NCBI GenBank assembly: GCA_026874595.1
Contig: CM049310.1
Coordinates: 55,183,058-55,247,057 of the forward strand
Origin: Sipunculus nudus
Taxonomy: Eukaryota > Annelida > Sipuncula > Golfingiida > Sipunculidae
Length of the DNA stretch: 64,000 nt
Direction of reading: 5' to 3'
The position numbers and the translations under genes were made by a program. Position 1 is the stretch's first letter. Each line of letters starts with the position of its first letter. The notes beneath the pieces were generated by a model. The model had not been told where the DNA came from. It searched no databases and worked only from the letters and a program-made list of their open reading frames with translations. Of this stretch, positions 12,624 through 24,478 are shown piece by piece.

Positions 12624-14005
12624 AAGTCATATTAACTTATTGAATATGGTAGTTAAACTTGTAAGTAACATATTCAGTTTTCTTCTACATTTTTTATGCA
12701 TTTCCATTCTTTTCAGGATAATAACCTCAATTTTTAAGGTGTACATATGAAGGGGGCCTACTTGAGATAAATGTTATAATCTATAGTCTAAGTTATCGTG
12801 AGACTTCTTTTAAGATCAAATGTTACAGGTCTTGGACCCGGAAACTCTCTCTACTAATGTAGAAAATGATCCAGGACACGGATAAGAATTAATTTTTCAT
12901 CAGTGATACAGTAATATAAAAAAAAGTTCTTTGGGTCATAATACCCTAAAATTCATGTATTGGTGATCATCTGTGTCAAACGTTAGGGTAATTATTGTTT
13001 TTTTAGTTATTTATGTATTATTGTGGCGGCCAAGTTGTATAATGTTAATTCGCTAAAATTGCCCAAGACTGACAGCCGGCCAACCTCAATATTATTCACA
13101 CCTAATATGTTAACAAACAAAATCCACCGAGAAAAAAACTTACGACCCTAACACGAGTATACCAGGAAAGTTGACCTTTTGCTGCCGTTCTATAATATTT
13201 TGAGCAAATTAAATTACAAACTTCCAAGACACACATTGGAACGACTTTATTTTTCTTTGTGTCGACCGATTTTATAGTATATGGACGTGATATTTGATGG
13301 CATACTACAGTATTGTGAGGATATATTAGATTCAGTTCAATTTCGGGCGGCATGTATTTGTGTGGGCGCCTTGAGGGGCACTAGTAAACCTGGACGGGAG
13401 CACGTAGTTTAAACCCAAAGATGACATTATTTTATATAATTATCAATGCTTTGGCACCTAAATTCTTGACACTTTCAGAAGGTCGCCGGACCGGTTACCA
13501 CCCGCAGCCGGCGGTCTAATATACCATTTGTTCCGATTATTCACAAAACCAAAAGGTTCGGGTATTAATCATTAAACCATTTCCACTGTATTGCTCTGGA
13601 ATAACTTGGAGAAAATAAGGCGGCTTGTCCCTACACTCAAGACTTTCAAAGCGACCATAATAGGCAAGTCTTGACGTGCCAGATTCCTCCTTATTATAAA
13701 CATGGTAACAGAATCGTGGTAACAGAATAAATGCATCTGCATTAAATGAACTTTTATTCAAAACTGGGGCGATGTCTTCCCTTTCTTGTGACTGTGGGGC
13801 TTTTAATGAAACAAACGAACATTTTCTGCTGCGTTGTTCCCTGTAATCCAATCAAATAAAACGATATTTTAATAATATATCTTGAACCTTCTCCACAAAT
13901 GTCAAATTGTCTTTGTGGGTTGAATTATGTTCCACACATTTAACATTATAATTTGCTGCATGGACTATCGACTCTCTCGGATGAAATCAACACTCGCTTA
14001 TTGTT
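12096..14005. other. Intergenic DNA with a (TA)n tract at 12570-12623
   Basis: The (TA)n microsatellite has one G interruption. Minus-strand frames at 13102-13353 and 13537-13851 have no recognisable motif, and I do not call them genes. Confidence 0.5.
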
Positions 14006-14439
14006 TTATGCCCTTCCCACACTGGCGTAAAATAATGAGCGCCTAGTGGCGCTAACGCCAGTAACCACACTACTCTCCCTGTCTCCGCCAAGTTTTGGGA
14101 ACGTTAAAAAAATTCACTTTTAGCGCCTATAGGCGCATGTCAACGCCTATCATTTTGTGTCATCGCCCATCATCGCAGGTCAACGCCTAAAAAAATGGCG
14201 GGAAAATGTTTGTAAACGCCAAAGATTTGCACCAGTCATCGCGAATCAAAGCACGTCATCTTCAGTCAACGCCAGTCATGTTAATGTCATAGCGTGATGA
14301 AGTGATGACACACTTTGATTAGCGTTGACTGGGGATGACAGGCGCCAACATAGACGCCTATGATTGCCTGCCATCGCCATGTATGGCGATGGTTCGTGTT
14401 TACTCACGAGATAGTCCAGGATCAGTTGTAATTCCTTGG

Positions 14440-15090
14440 GAATTTTATGAAGAAAGCTGACAACATACATCATTTTAAAGCTTATAACCTCAGCAATCTG
14501 AAAATTCATGTTGCCATTTTTCCCCTACATGTCACCAATCAAGGTCAAGGTCATGGCTTTAATATATATTGAATTTGACCAGTGTCAATTGTCATTCAGT
14601 CGGAATTTCATGAAAATAACTGGAAAAATACATCATTTGAAAGATTTTAACATTATCAATCTCAAAATCCATGTTGCAGTGGTTTTCCCTTAACAGTTTC
14701 AAGGTCACCAAATAAGGTTAAGGCAAAGGGTTTTGATATTTATTGAATTTTTCATGGCCAGTTTTCATTCCGTGGGAAAATATTTTCATGAAAATAACTG
14801 ACAAAATGCATTTGACAACATTTAAAGCTTATTACTTTGTCAGTCTAAAAAACCTTTGCTACCACATTTTCTTTAAAAAAAGCTGACAATACATATAATT
14901 TTAAAGCTTATAACCATATTAATCTAAATATCAATGTTGCCATCTTTCTCTGCATTTTCAAGGTGAACAAACAAGGTCAAGGTCATGGCTTTTAATAATT
15001 CTTTATTTTCGAGGGTCATTTTTTGTTCAGTGGGATTTCTATGAGTAAAGCTTGCAACATACATCATGTTAAATATTGTAACCATGTAAA
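14440..15090 (+). repeat. Imperfect tandem repeats inside the Harbinger element
   Basis: A unit of roughly 160-185 bp recurs four to five times. It contains CTGACAACATACATCATTTT, then AAAGCTTATAAC, then ATGTTGCCAT and CAAGGTCAAGGTCATGGC. Copies begin near 14458, 14620, 14799, 14882 and 15049, with uneven spacing. CAAGGTCAAGGTCA is an AGGTCA-type hexamer motif also seen in other repeats here. This may be a separate repeat inserted in the transposon. Confidence 0.7.
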
Positions 15091-15129
15091 TATAAAGAGT
15101 CTTCCACGCGCTCCACAACAGCAGTCATC

Positions 15130-15500
15130 ATGAGCAAGAAAACAGCAAAGAAGGGGGCCAGTAAAAGCAAGGCCAGCAAGAAGGAGAGGAAGAGGGAGAC
15201 CATCATAGTGGAGTCCATCACCACCCTACCCCTGACCACATGTCTGTTTCTGATAAGGGGGATGAGGATGTTGTGCCCTCCACACAACTCCAACCCCTCC
15301 CGGACATGCCTGCAAGCCTTCCTGCACCTGCAACCCTGCCTGACAAGTCTGCGACTCAGCCTGTTGAGAAGCCAGCAACCCCACCGCTAGCAGCCCTGCC
15401 TGAACCTGAACTGAATATTAGAGTGTTAACAAATTATATTTCTTTTACTCATAGTTACTGTCAACAACAGCCATCAACACGACCGAGAGAACCTGTTTAA
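15130..15500 (+). pseudogene. Putative Harbinger accessory ORF, frameshifted
   Basis: A frame opening MSKKTAKKGASKSKASKKER at 15130 is very lysine-rich. It appears to shift near 15230 into the frame containing SDKGDEDVVPSTQLQPLPDM, followed by proline/alanine-rich repeats ending near 15500. PIF/Harbinger elements usually carry a second gene for a Myb/SANT- or MADF-like DNA-binding protein, and position and orientation, convergent with the transposase, suit that role. I see no Myb or MADF tryptophan pattern, so the assignment rests on context only. Confidence 0.4.
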
Positions 15501-16050
15501 AATTGAAGAAATATGAGCCACTGTAGGGAGGCGGACGAATCCATACGTGTTCACCATCAACCGCTCCCAAGGTATTGGGAAACTGCCACCTTTCCCAAAA
15601 GTTTGAAGCCACTTCCAACCATTCTTGTGCTTTGTTGGGACAATGCATGTACTCGTCCCGCAGTACTGAATATATGGCTCTACAAGTTTCTGGAAAAAAT
15701 CTTCGAAATCGTATTGTTCTTGATCTTGAAGGTAAACTGTAGCGACATGTATGTACTCCCTGTTTCCAAGTACCTAAAAGTTAGCACCAATCTGGCTCCC
15801 GGCGAGATAGTTTGGCGCATCTGTGTATCCTTGTGGGCAAAAGAGGGCCCCACTTCGCCAGCAGATCTCCAAACAACTCTGGGTCCATCCGTTGGACGGC
15901 GATGTAATCCTCCGTTGATTCAGGGGCTAGCTCTACCATCAAGCCATCGTATGCTCCATGCTGATGTCGACGGGTCAGCCAGGGCTTAACCCAGCAGGTA
16001 CTGAGACGACGTTGGACTCGCGCCTTGCGCCTCCTGAAGCACCTCAGCAT
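15440..16050 (-). pseudogene. PIF/Harbinger (HARBI1-like) transposase remnant
   Basis: On the minus strand the N-terminal part (16050-15790) has WVKPWLTRRHQHGAYDGLMV, matching the 'VRPWL.RR..HGQY..LM.EL' start of HARBI1-like DDE transposases. After a frameshift near 15785 comes RYLETGSTYMSLQFTFKI (about 15780-15720). After another shift near 15700 come ETCRAIYSVLRDEY and ERWQFPNTLGAVDGEHVWIR, the latter holding the first catalytic Asp, and then SGSYFFNFKQ...VVLMAVVDSNYE down to 15445. The C-terminal half with the remaining acidic residues is missing; an intron donor-like GTAAAAG follows at the break. In an autonomous element this enzyme would cut and paste DNA at TTA sites. At least two frameshifts and the truncation make it non-functional. 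Confidence 0.88.
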
Positions 16051-16512
16051 TACAAAAATAGCTTAATCCTCCAACGTGTCAGCGTCCAACGTGTCCAAGG
16101 ACTCCTCCCACCCAACAGGCAAAACAGACGACATCGCAAGCGATAGGAAACGGCCAAAAAGACACTATGTAGTATAAGCGCCAGACGCCGACCTGAACCC
16201 GCGCGAGCGCTAATATTAACCCCTGCCAATGCTATAAACGCGAGTCATAGCCTGTCATCTTATGGTATGCGTTGACAGGCGCTGGCTGGCGTTAAAAAAC
16301 AACGCGAGTCAACATGGATCAACGCCATATAATGCGATGGCTGGCCCAAATTTTGGCTTTGAACCATGTTGACTCACGTAAATTAGCGCCCCAACCAACG
16401 CCATCACTACTTTGCATGGCGTAAAAAAAACGGCGTTAACTGTGAGATAACAGGCGTTGAAGTTAGCACCACTAGGCGCGCGTCATTTCACGCCAGTGTG
16501 AGAAGGACATTA

Positions 16513-18206
16513 TACACAGGAATAAAATCATGTCAGCCGGAAGATTGTACACATATATTATAACTGCAAACCGCAGATATAATTCCCCGGTTAAACACTT
16601 ACCCTGTACTTAGTACAGCGGACTATAAATAGGAACTACGTGTTGCTCTTTTTACAAATAACGGCTGTCCCATGAAACCAGTCATTTATTTTTTTTTCAC
16701 AAAGGATGCCCTCTTGTACGTTTATCGACCACAAGGTGTCACTAGCAGAATTCGAATTACATTTGCAAACGTAACGCAGCTGTGAGAAAGAATATATTCT
16801 GTCTTTTTGTGATGTCTCTTTTAATCTGTTACAAAGGTGTATTCTGTATATTCATGAACATATAAAGGTGTATGATCCACAATTGGCCGATTTCTCTTGG
16901 CACACACGTACCTGTACATACACAAAATATAGAAAGATCACACATATAATATAGAAATATAGTGACAGCAAATGAGAGAACCTGAAATCACATGTCTGTT
17001 TTATTTATGAAAGAAATTCATGATATAGTTTAGCGTTTCTTGCATAAATGCTCACTTGGACAGATACATGGCACATGGTAAGTGGTGACATCTCCCAGCA
17101 TGAAGGTGAAACACTTCATAATGCGGCATACCCAGGCAAGGAATAATTGCATTACCTGTTTCAAAAAAGTCATTCTTAGAGTGGAAAGCAATTCCTAGTT
17201 CCTTTGCATTCTCTCTTCAGGCTTATGTGCCTCACCAGGGGGTCAGCGTCGAAACAAGAAAGTAAATAATTAATTGGATTTAAAAATTCTAATCTCACGC
17301 TGTCTTGATACCAATCTCCTCTCTTCGGCTACTGATATTTATTCATACATACGACACGGAAACTGAACACGTGCAGGAGCCATATGCTGCATGATATGGA
17401 CTTTCCCCCAGTTTTTTAGTGTTTTAGATGTTCATTTACTTCAATGGTCGACTGACATTTATAGCTATGAAACTGTGTAAAGTTTATATATATAAATACA
17501 TATTTATTGTTACGGAACCTATTATAAACAGATCACGTATGCGTGATGAACACAAATTTTGTAATGGAGATAAAAAACGAATTAGATTCTGTAACACTAG
17601 GCAGCGTGAAATGTCTAGGGGAATGAATAAAGAAGTCGGTGATTTTTTTGTTAACAAATAACTATAATTTATTCTTAAAACAACCCTAACAACACAATAC
17701 ACTAAATCAATACAATAATACAGTAAAACAGCGTTATAGCAACAAGTCAATACGATCACACTTTTTATACTTTATTCTTAACAAGATAACAGGGGTATAT
17801 GTTTAAGCGATCCCTATTCTATATTATTATGTAATATGCAAAAAGGCTGTTTAATTGGCCAATTAATTTACCCCGGCCGTCCAGGGGTTACTGAAAAATA
17901 GCTGCTGCTTTTCATGGTAAGACAGATAGACACAGCCAAATTATCAGCATCTCACATCTGGAAAGTCTGCAGGGAACGAGAGTTAAGCTGATCTGTCTGT
18001 ATTTGATCATATCATGTCTTCTGTGGTAGAAAGATTTAAAGAGCATTTCCGTGGCAGATGTTATGCTGTTCAAGTAATACCATAATCCTCTTTTGCCGGA
18101 AAGTGGCAATTTTATCTCTCTCTAAGGAAATGGGTTAAGCTTGTGTTATGCGGATACTTGGACTCGCAAGAGAACGACTCTGCTGTTTAGGGGGTTTTGG
18201 AGTCAA
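16513..18206. other. AT-rich intergenic DNA
   Basis: No gene or repeat end was recognised. Frames at 17428-17661 (plus) and 17484-17759 (minus) overlap each other and show no conserved motif. Confidence 0.45.
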
Positions 18207-18475
18207 ATTCTGACCCCTGTTACAACTGATAATGTTTCATCTTATAATGTGACATTTACCGAAAATGTAATTAGCATTTAACCGATTATGTTACACAAAC
18301 TGATAACCTAATATAAATCAACTGATAATGTAATACCAACGGATAACGTTATAAAGAAATAACCGGTAATGTAATACAAAGTCAACCGATAATGTAACAA
18401 CATTTGCTTACCGATAACGTGACGATAATGTTACGAAGTTACCTAACCCTTAATGTAAAATAAAATTTTATTTTT
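18207..18475 (+). repeat. ACCGATAATGTAA motif array, left arm of an inverted pair
   Basis: At least ten variants of AACCGATAATGTAA follow each other in about 260 bp, starting TGTTACAACTGATAATG at 18213. The inner part reads AATGTAATACAAAGTCAACC, then GATAATGTAACAACATTTGC and TTACCGATAACGT. This matches the reverse complement of 22200-22330 in the same order. The outer end instead matches the reverse complement of 32035-32082, including TCATCTTATAATG. The layout suggests a transposon end built of short repeats. Confidence 0.75.
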
Positions 18476-18479
18476 ATGT

Positions 18480-19965
18480 AATAGCATATCAGCGAACATG
18501 AACAGTTCAAAGATGGCACTTAAATATTCAATGATAACCCAATGTTTGAAACTTTCTGCATGTTTCATGGACCTAGCAGGCCATATAAAATGTATGATTT
18601 AGCTAAGTTGACCATAGGCCAACTGAGCTTTAGTGATCACCCCTTGTTCAACCGAGCACAAATCGCTGTCCCTTCTGCGTTGCAATTTTCATATCTTGTT
18701 TTATGATTAGTTAGCTCATCTAAGGACATCAGAACTTAGGATTTCAGACAGATCCAGGCAAAATGAAATATCTTAGCTAAAGTATAAATTTCATTCATCA
18801 ACTGCCCAAATGTTAAAATTTCACAATTGTATCTGCAACACTTCTGAAACACTGGTTGTCCCTTTTTTCCAATTTTAACAATGTTATATGATCAGAGGAT
18901 GAACAATGTTTCTTTGCGGCGGTTGATAGCAATTTTTTTGTTTTGCAGCCAAGAACATTGATACAAGTATTCATAAATGCCAAAAGCACACAAATATGCA
19001 AAACTCGCATAATATAGGTCACAGCTAGTGACCTGATTTCTTTTGTGCATGCAAGCATATTAACTAAGTACCTGCCTTGATATTAAGTTAGACATTTTTG
19101 GTCTAACGTTTACGATTTGTGCCTTGTTCACAATTGACCATTTTTGAGTACAAACAATACAGCCAAAAACAGTTATCTGTTTAATTATTGTCCTAGAACA
19201 AAACAACGTTTGTCTAAGGTTGAAAAAGTGGATTGGAAGTACAGGCTATATTTAACCATAAAGAGTTTACAAAATCAAATATTTGGAATGGTTAGTTGCC
19301 GGATAATAAAAACAGTAGGCTTAATAATACATTTTTTTCTCATTTTCAAATACGTACTATTCACCAAAAGGGAAAATGAAAACCCTATTTTGTAAGTTAT
19401 GATAAAGTTTAAGCTAAAAGAGGTATAAACCATCGAATATCTCATGGCCTTTTGAAATGGAAAATTGAATATTCGTATGGAAAAATGGTCACAAATTATC
19501 GATATTTTCTCAACGTAATGTTAACCACAATGTATTTATTTCTTGTTCCTATTGTCTCTTTTTTATTTTTGTTTTATTTCATATGTCTCATGTAAAGATT
19601 CACTTCATGTGAACAAAAATTTGTAAAAATGAAGCAAATATGGATTGCACCTCGAGCCTTGCAAACCTGAAAGAGATGTTCAAGATTTATAAACTTAACA
19701 AAATTTCAAATAATAACATGCAACAATTCATGAGAAATCCTATTTAAAGTATGAATTTCAGGTAAAATCAGTTGCCACATTCCGTATATTTTGCACATTT
19801 GTCTGCAGAAGCTTGAAAAACTCATAGGACAAATTTTTCTCATAATGTAAATGGTGATAGATACATTGTGTAAATAATGTACGTACATTAACAGCCCAAA
19901 TTGTTACAACTTCGCGTTTGTAAAGTCAACAGTTCACAAAGACAGGCTGCTCTTATTTTCTTCAC
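18480..19965. other. AT-rich interior between the inverted arrays
   Basis: No coding region was recognised; only short frames without motifs. If 18.2-22.3 kb is one element it appears non-autonomous. Confidence 0.4.
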
Positions 19966-19967
19966 TT

Positions 19968-20740
19968 TTAGCTCGGCTAACTGAAAGTCTACTGAGGCAT
20001 AGATACGGTGCTTTGTCCGTCGTCTGTCCGGCCGTCGGTTAGCAAGGCACAGATCGTAACCATTGGTTCCAGTAGCTTCTAAAAAGTGAATATCCATTTA
20101 GGTTAATAAAAAATTTACCTGGAAACCTCGAAATCAGGTCACTGTGACCTATATCTTCCAAGCCATCTGGCTTGTAAGTAGCCCCCCGAATAATTAAAAA
20201 CATTATAATGAAACCTCTAGTATCTATATAATTAAACGTGGATTGTCATGAAATTTGCCTTGTATATTCACCATGACTTGTTTCAGTCACTTCCCGAAGA
20301 TTGTTGGCGCCACCTGTAATTTTTCTAATTTGTACAATTTCTATTTTTAGACTATAAAATGACAGTAATCATGTAAGTTTCTCAGCTTTCCCGAAACTTG
20401 ATGTGATCATAACAAGGGTGACCTAGTAATTACTCGGTCCGTCCGTCTATCTGTTCGTCTGTCTGTCACAGGTCCCACTTATTTAAAAAGATTGTGTATG
20501 CATTTAAAGCCAAACTTTTCACCCAAAACCTACCATTTGCGCATATAGCTCACCTGCCATTGATAAAGGAACCGTGTTGAATTTGGGGTCACAAGGTCAA
20601 AAGTCAAGGGCACGGGGGCCATCTGTCCACGAATAAGTTTCAAGATGATAACTCAAGTTATCAAAGTTTTTTTTAAAGAATTTCTTTTGGTGAGGGTTAA
20701 CGCCTCCACATTTTTTAATGCTTGCTTAACTATGTATTAT
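19968..20740 (+). repeat. AGCTCGGCTAACTGAAAG repeat, left part, split by a SINE
   Basis: It begins TTTTAGCTCGGCTAACTGAA and carries TTTGTCCGTCGTCTGTCCGG. It continues into units with AAAAAGATTGTGTATGCATT (20483), CAAACTTTTCACC, GCTCACCTGCCATT and GGGGTCACAAGGTCAAAAG. The same units resume at 21305-21700, after the SINE. Inverted copies of this start occur at about 36090 and 37147. This repeat type is familiar from bivalves; the name is not assigned. Confidence 0.6.
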
Positions 20741-20744
20741 ATAC

Positions 20745-21298
20745 ACCTACGAAGTTCCCTTCCGGTTTTGGACTACGTGACTTGAGCTTTTTACTCGATT
20801 ATCCTGGTGTCATCCAGGCTAGGTGCACCATTCCTGTTAGCCCCGGGCGTGTATCATCCCCATTGCTGGGTAATAACACCGAGGAACCTCTGAAAGGGGT
20901 TTGTGAGTGGACACGGCTGGGAGTAGGACTAGGATCTAGTATTTAAAGTCATAAGACAGACACGGTTGAGGTGATCTGGGATCACCGCCCCGGTTGTCTC
21001 TTTTGACTATTTCGATGAGCCGTTAGAAGTGATGCCCCCAAGCCAAGCAAACGAGAGCCAAAAGAGGTCGCCGTTTATCCGCACCGAGTTCCCAAAAGAT
21101 AGAGAGGAGTCGAAGAGAGACACTGCAGCGTTACATCCTCACAAAGTAATTTCATCATCGCAATGTACTGAAATGTTGAGCAGTCTGGCTTTTAAGCCTG
21201 CAGAGCCTGGGTTTGCCTTGCTTACCACCTCAGCTAAGATTCGAACTCACTATCTCCCAGCTTTGAGTCCTGTGCTCTACCCTTGAGCCTAGGAAACC
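20745..21298 (-). mobile_element. tRNA-derived SINE
   Basis: Read on the minus strand, the head (21298 to about 21225) has a tRNA-like box A region, TAGGCTCAAGGGTAGAGCAC at 21292-21273, and a box B, GAGTTCGAATC at 21248-21238. Their spacing is that of an internal RNA polymerase III promoter. The body continues with a conserved-looking central part containing GTAACGCTGCAGTGTCTCTC, near 21140, and a tail of about 300 bp. The head's D-arm and T-arm resemblance is clear. At about 550 bp it is long for a SINE, so the low-coordinate boundary is approximate. Its tail could derive from a partner LINE, but none is recognised. Confidence 0.7.
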
Positions 21299-21765
21299 GG
21301 TTAGTTTTAAACTTGAAGTTTGAAAGTCCCACCACTAATTATGTGAGAAACCAGTCGATTTTGGGGTCATCAGGTCAAAAGTCAAGCTTACAGAACCCTT
21401 TTCTTTAAAAAGATTATGGATGCATTTTAAGCTAAACTTTTCATAACAATCCTTTCATCTTCCAGATATTGCTCACCTGCTATTAAGGTAAGATTGTTTT
21501 ATGATTTTGGGGTGACAGGGTCAAAGATCAAGGTCATAAGGCAAATCCGTTCACAAAATTAGTGTATGGATAACCCTGGTTTGGATAAACAGATTGGCTT
21601 CAAATTTGATTTATTGATTTCGGGGTCACGAGGTCAAAGGTGAAGGTCAAAGGACCCACATCTTCAAAAAGATTGTGGATGCATTGTTACCTGATCAGAG
21701 ATCTAGGTCACTGATTCCAGTTTTTTTAAAGATTATTTTGGAAATCAGAAAGTTGCAAGTTCAAG
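21299..21765 (+). repeat. AGCTCGGCTAACTGAAAG repeat, right part
   Basis: Units with AAAAAGATTATGGATGCATT (about 21404) and AAAAAGATTGTGGATGCATT (about 21666) continue the repeat left of the SINE. Each holds GGGGTCA...AGGTCAAA hexamers, including AGGTCAAAGGTGA at 21631-21643. Confidence 0.6.
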
Positions 21766-22189
21766 GATAGAAAGTTCTTAATTTATTTTGACACAAGATC
21801 AAAGAGCAGACAGAACCCACATTTTGAAAAAGCTAATAAAAATATCTTTAATGGCAAAATCAACTGATCGTCAGGACTCTTTGGTCCCTAGTTTCTTTTA
21901 TACATGTAATTATGTTAATTTTTGCAGATGATGCACCTTGTGTTATTTATTTTTTTTCTAAATACAAACAATAGCATTGGGGCATGAAACACTATTACAA
22001 GTGCCAAAATAAAGAACAAGTACGTTACCCGTAGAATTTAGGTAACAATGACTTATTTTTTTTGGAATGCAAGAGACTTTTCAAAGACCTACCAGGAGAT
22101 AAAGTAAATACAATTAGTACTGTAGTAATCGCTTTTATTGGTTGCATTTTCCATAATCGCTCATACACTATTATGTATGTTCGCTAAAG

Positions 22190-22340
22190 TGTTTTTACAT
22201 TATCGGTTAGTTTTGCTAACATTAACGGTTAGGGGACTTTGTTACATTATCGGATAATTTCGTATTACGTTATCGGTTAGCAAATATTGTTATGTTATCG
22301 GTTGATTTTGTATTACATTATTGGTTAGTTTTAGTAAGTT
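22190..22340 (-). repeat. TTACATTATCGGTTAG array, right arm of an inverted pair
   Basis: Repeats of TTACATTATCGGTTAG occur here. Read on the minus strand they match 18345-18470 in motif order (AATGTAATACAAAATCAACC, then GATAACATAACAATATTTGC, then TAACCGATAACGT). The outermost part seen at 18213 is absent, so this arm is shorter or truncated. Confidence 0.75.
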
Positions 22341-23780
22341 TTTTTCTGCTTTTTTATTTCCTTTTTTTTCTCTTTTTCGTCTCCTTTATTTATGCCTCAG
22401 AATATTTTTTCTCTTTTTTTCCAATGATTTTCTTTTTATCACCGACATCACATGAACATATGAAATAAATAACGTTACAAAAGGTATTACATGTGGGGTT
22501 CGGTAATATGATATCAGTAACATATAATAGAATAAGCTTACGATTTACACACAGTATATGGTTACAAAATTAACATTAAACCATTATGTCTAGGCTGATA
22601 ATAGAATATATAACTCAACTTCAACTCAACTTCAACAAGACGATATATAAATTTTATCAAGCGAATATGAACACAATAAAATACAACTGAGTAATTTAAA
22701 CCACGACATTGAACATTAGGAAGGTATTCAAGTGATTAGGTTTAAAAGGATTTTGTTCCCTGTATACAGATGATTTTGCATAACATTTTTGTTCTCTGTC
22801 ACCTGACGCTCACACAGTTCCATTTTTTGTCAATGCTTCTTAAACAACTGTAAAGTTGGAGTGTTCACGTCATTTCGATAGTTGAATATTAATTACTAAA
22901 AAATTAATAGCAATATGTCAATAAGGCTTTTATTCTCATGTCCTGCACAACTTGATTAGATTAACGACTTACACATATCTGGCATCAAAACACCAGTTTA
23001 CAACCAATTCAATTATCTGGTTATATAACGAAAGACTCACAATGTATTTACAAAATATATATGTGATCGTCTCTTCTTCATTTGAACAATACGAGTATTT
23101 ATTAGTGTATATTATTTTCATTTATACAATTTTTATTTACCGATAAAATATTATGAAGAATCCTGTACTTAAATACATATCAAGCGTGACAGAATAAACA
23201 CGATTTACTACTTGTTGCGACGTGGTGTTTCGGTTTAACATAGTTTCTACTTTTTCTTTATTTGATGGCTCACACTCTTTTTTCTGGCACAGTTTTCCAA
23301 ACAGCCATTTTAAATCTAAATTTCTGGTATCTAAAACCATTTCTTCTAAGTAAAAAAACCCGTTATATCAATTTCATCTACTTTATCTGGTATTTTGTTA
23401 TTCTTTATCATTCCGTCGGTAGCGCTGCATTATAGATATAGGCAGTGAATAAAACATTTATTGTAATATTTTGAACCAGGCGGTAAAATAACTGTTTAAC
23501 GTCTTTAGTTCAATTTGTTTAAACAATTGGAATATATATATATTATAACAAGCTCATTCATAAACCTGTTGTAAACCGTCTTACCTCTAACCTGAATATG
23601 TATATATTTTTCCATAGCTGCTGTTAACATGTTTCACCAACTCCATTTGAGCTTTTTGAAGTAAAATTTGCCCATGACTTCAAACAATCAAATTAAATTT
23701 TGTCACTTTTCCTTTGATTAATCCCGGATCGAAATTTGCAACGATATTATTTATGCCCCCGATATTTCTGAAATACTAGT
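22341..23780. other. AT-rich DNA, possibly 3' part of the L1-like LINE
   Basis: No motif was recognised. As it lies 3' of the minus-strand reverse transcriptase it may include decayed LINE sequence; a minus-strand frame at 23137-23340 could not be assigned. Confidence 0.35.
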
Positions 23781-23914
23781 TTATGATCGAAGCAAAATTT
23801 GTGTTCGTTAAATTCTTCAATGTGCAAGTCCATATAATTCTCTGGCTATTGTTACGGGGTGACATAAAAGCGGACTGAACTGTCTCGCTAGTGAAGCATG
23901 CTTTTCTTGCGAAG

Positions 23915-24478
23915 CGGTTGGGACGCCGGACATGTACGCGACCAGTATAAAGGGTGGTATATAAAAGTACATAAACAATCGAATCTAAAGCCGCTGCAAA
24001 ATCAACATAATAGCTGCATAATAGCAAAATAGCTGCTAACGTAATTGCTTCATACTTAAAATTCGAAGAGTAATCTAATATATCATTAACCAGATGAGAG
24101 GTATCCGAAATTTTCTTTTTTTTTTTATAAATGCAGTCTGTTCCTCGCTAAATAGTTTTGGTAAAAGTTTTTGTAATCTCCTAACCAGTATTTTACTTAT
24201 AATTTAACATCGACATTAACCAAATTTATTGGTCCCCATGACGACATATATCTATCATCATTTCCCTTTTTTCTATGAGTTTGTTTAATTACAGCTTGAC
24301 TTTGACTGGCTGTTAATGATCCGTTAGAAACAACGCTTTTCAAACAGTATAATAAGTCAACCAGAAGATCATAAAAGGTTATACAGAACTCTTTAGGTAG
24401 ACCATCGTTACCTGGTGTTTTATTACTTTTCATATCCTTTAACGCTTCTAGTATATCTTTTTATCAATTGCGGCATTG
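23915..24478 (-). pseudogene. L1-like LINE ORF2, reverse transcriptase N-terminal half
   Basis: On the minus strand DILEALKDMKSNKTPGNDGL is followed by PKEF...QAVIKQTHRKKGNDDRY, SWGPINLVNVDVKL, then after a frameshift KILVRRLQKLLPKLFSEEQT and SDTSHLVNDIL, and finally YYVDFAAALDSI near 24000. These match the first blocks of L1-clade reverse transcriptases ('MKNNKSPGIDGIPKEF', 'SWRPISLLNVDYKI', 'IDFEKAFDS'), including the first catalytic Asp in VDF. The 'YADD' block and the C-terminus are not visible below about 23900. It continues the ORF2 part at 28631-29955; the two are separated by an insertion. Confidence 0.85.

Larger units (their letters stand above)
14009..16509 (-). mobile_element. PIF/Harbinger transposon, about 2.5 kb
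   Basis: TTA target duplications lie at 14006-14008 and 16510-16512. The left end is TGCCCTTCCCACACTGGCG and the right end, reverse-complemented, is TGTCCTTCTCACACTGGCG. The inverted similarity continues through GCGCCTAGTGG for about 48 bp at roughly 80-85 percent identity. The subterminal zones (14028-14400 and 16160-16490) are packed with GGCG/CGCC motifs in both orientations. The interior holds a broken minus-strand transposase (15440-16050), a plus-strand lysine- then proline-rich frame (15130-15500) and a block of imperfect tandem repeats (14440-15090). TTA duplication plus a HARBI1-like transposase define the superfamily. It is inactive but preserves the boundaries of an autonomous element. 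Confidence 0.9.

Noticed and set aside
15513-15989. 158-codon plus-strand open frame, the longest in the window
   Set aside because: It is antisense to the minus-strand HARBI1-like transposase remnant, whose motifs are clear; no motif in the plus frame.
20722-21286. Two plus-strand open frames of 74 and 85 codons
   Set aside because: Both lie within the SINE, antisense to its transcription.
21225-21298. Functional tRNA gene on the minus strand
   Set aside because: Box A and B are present but the acceptor stem does not pair and the sequence continues into a SINE body.
18207-22340. Telomere-like or origin-like repeat
   Set aside because: The motif is 13-20 bp, degenerate, and arranged as inverted ends rather than a uniform array.
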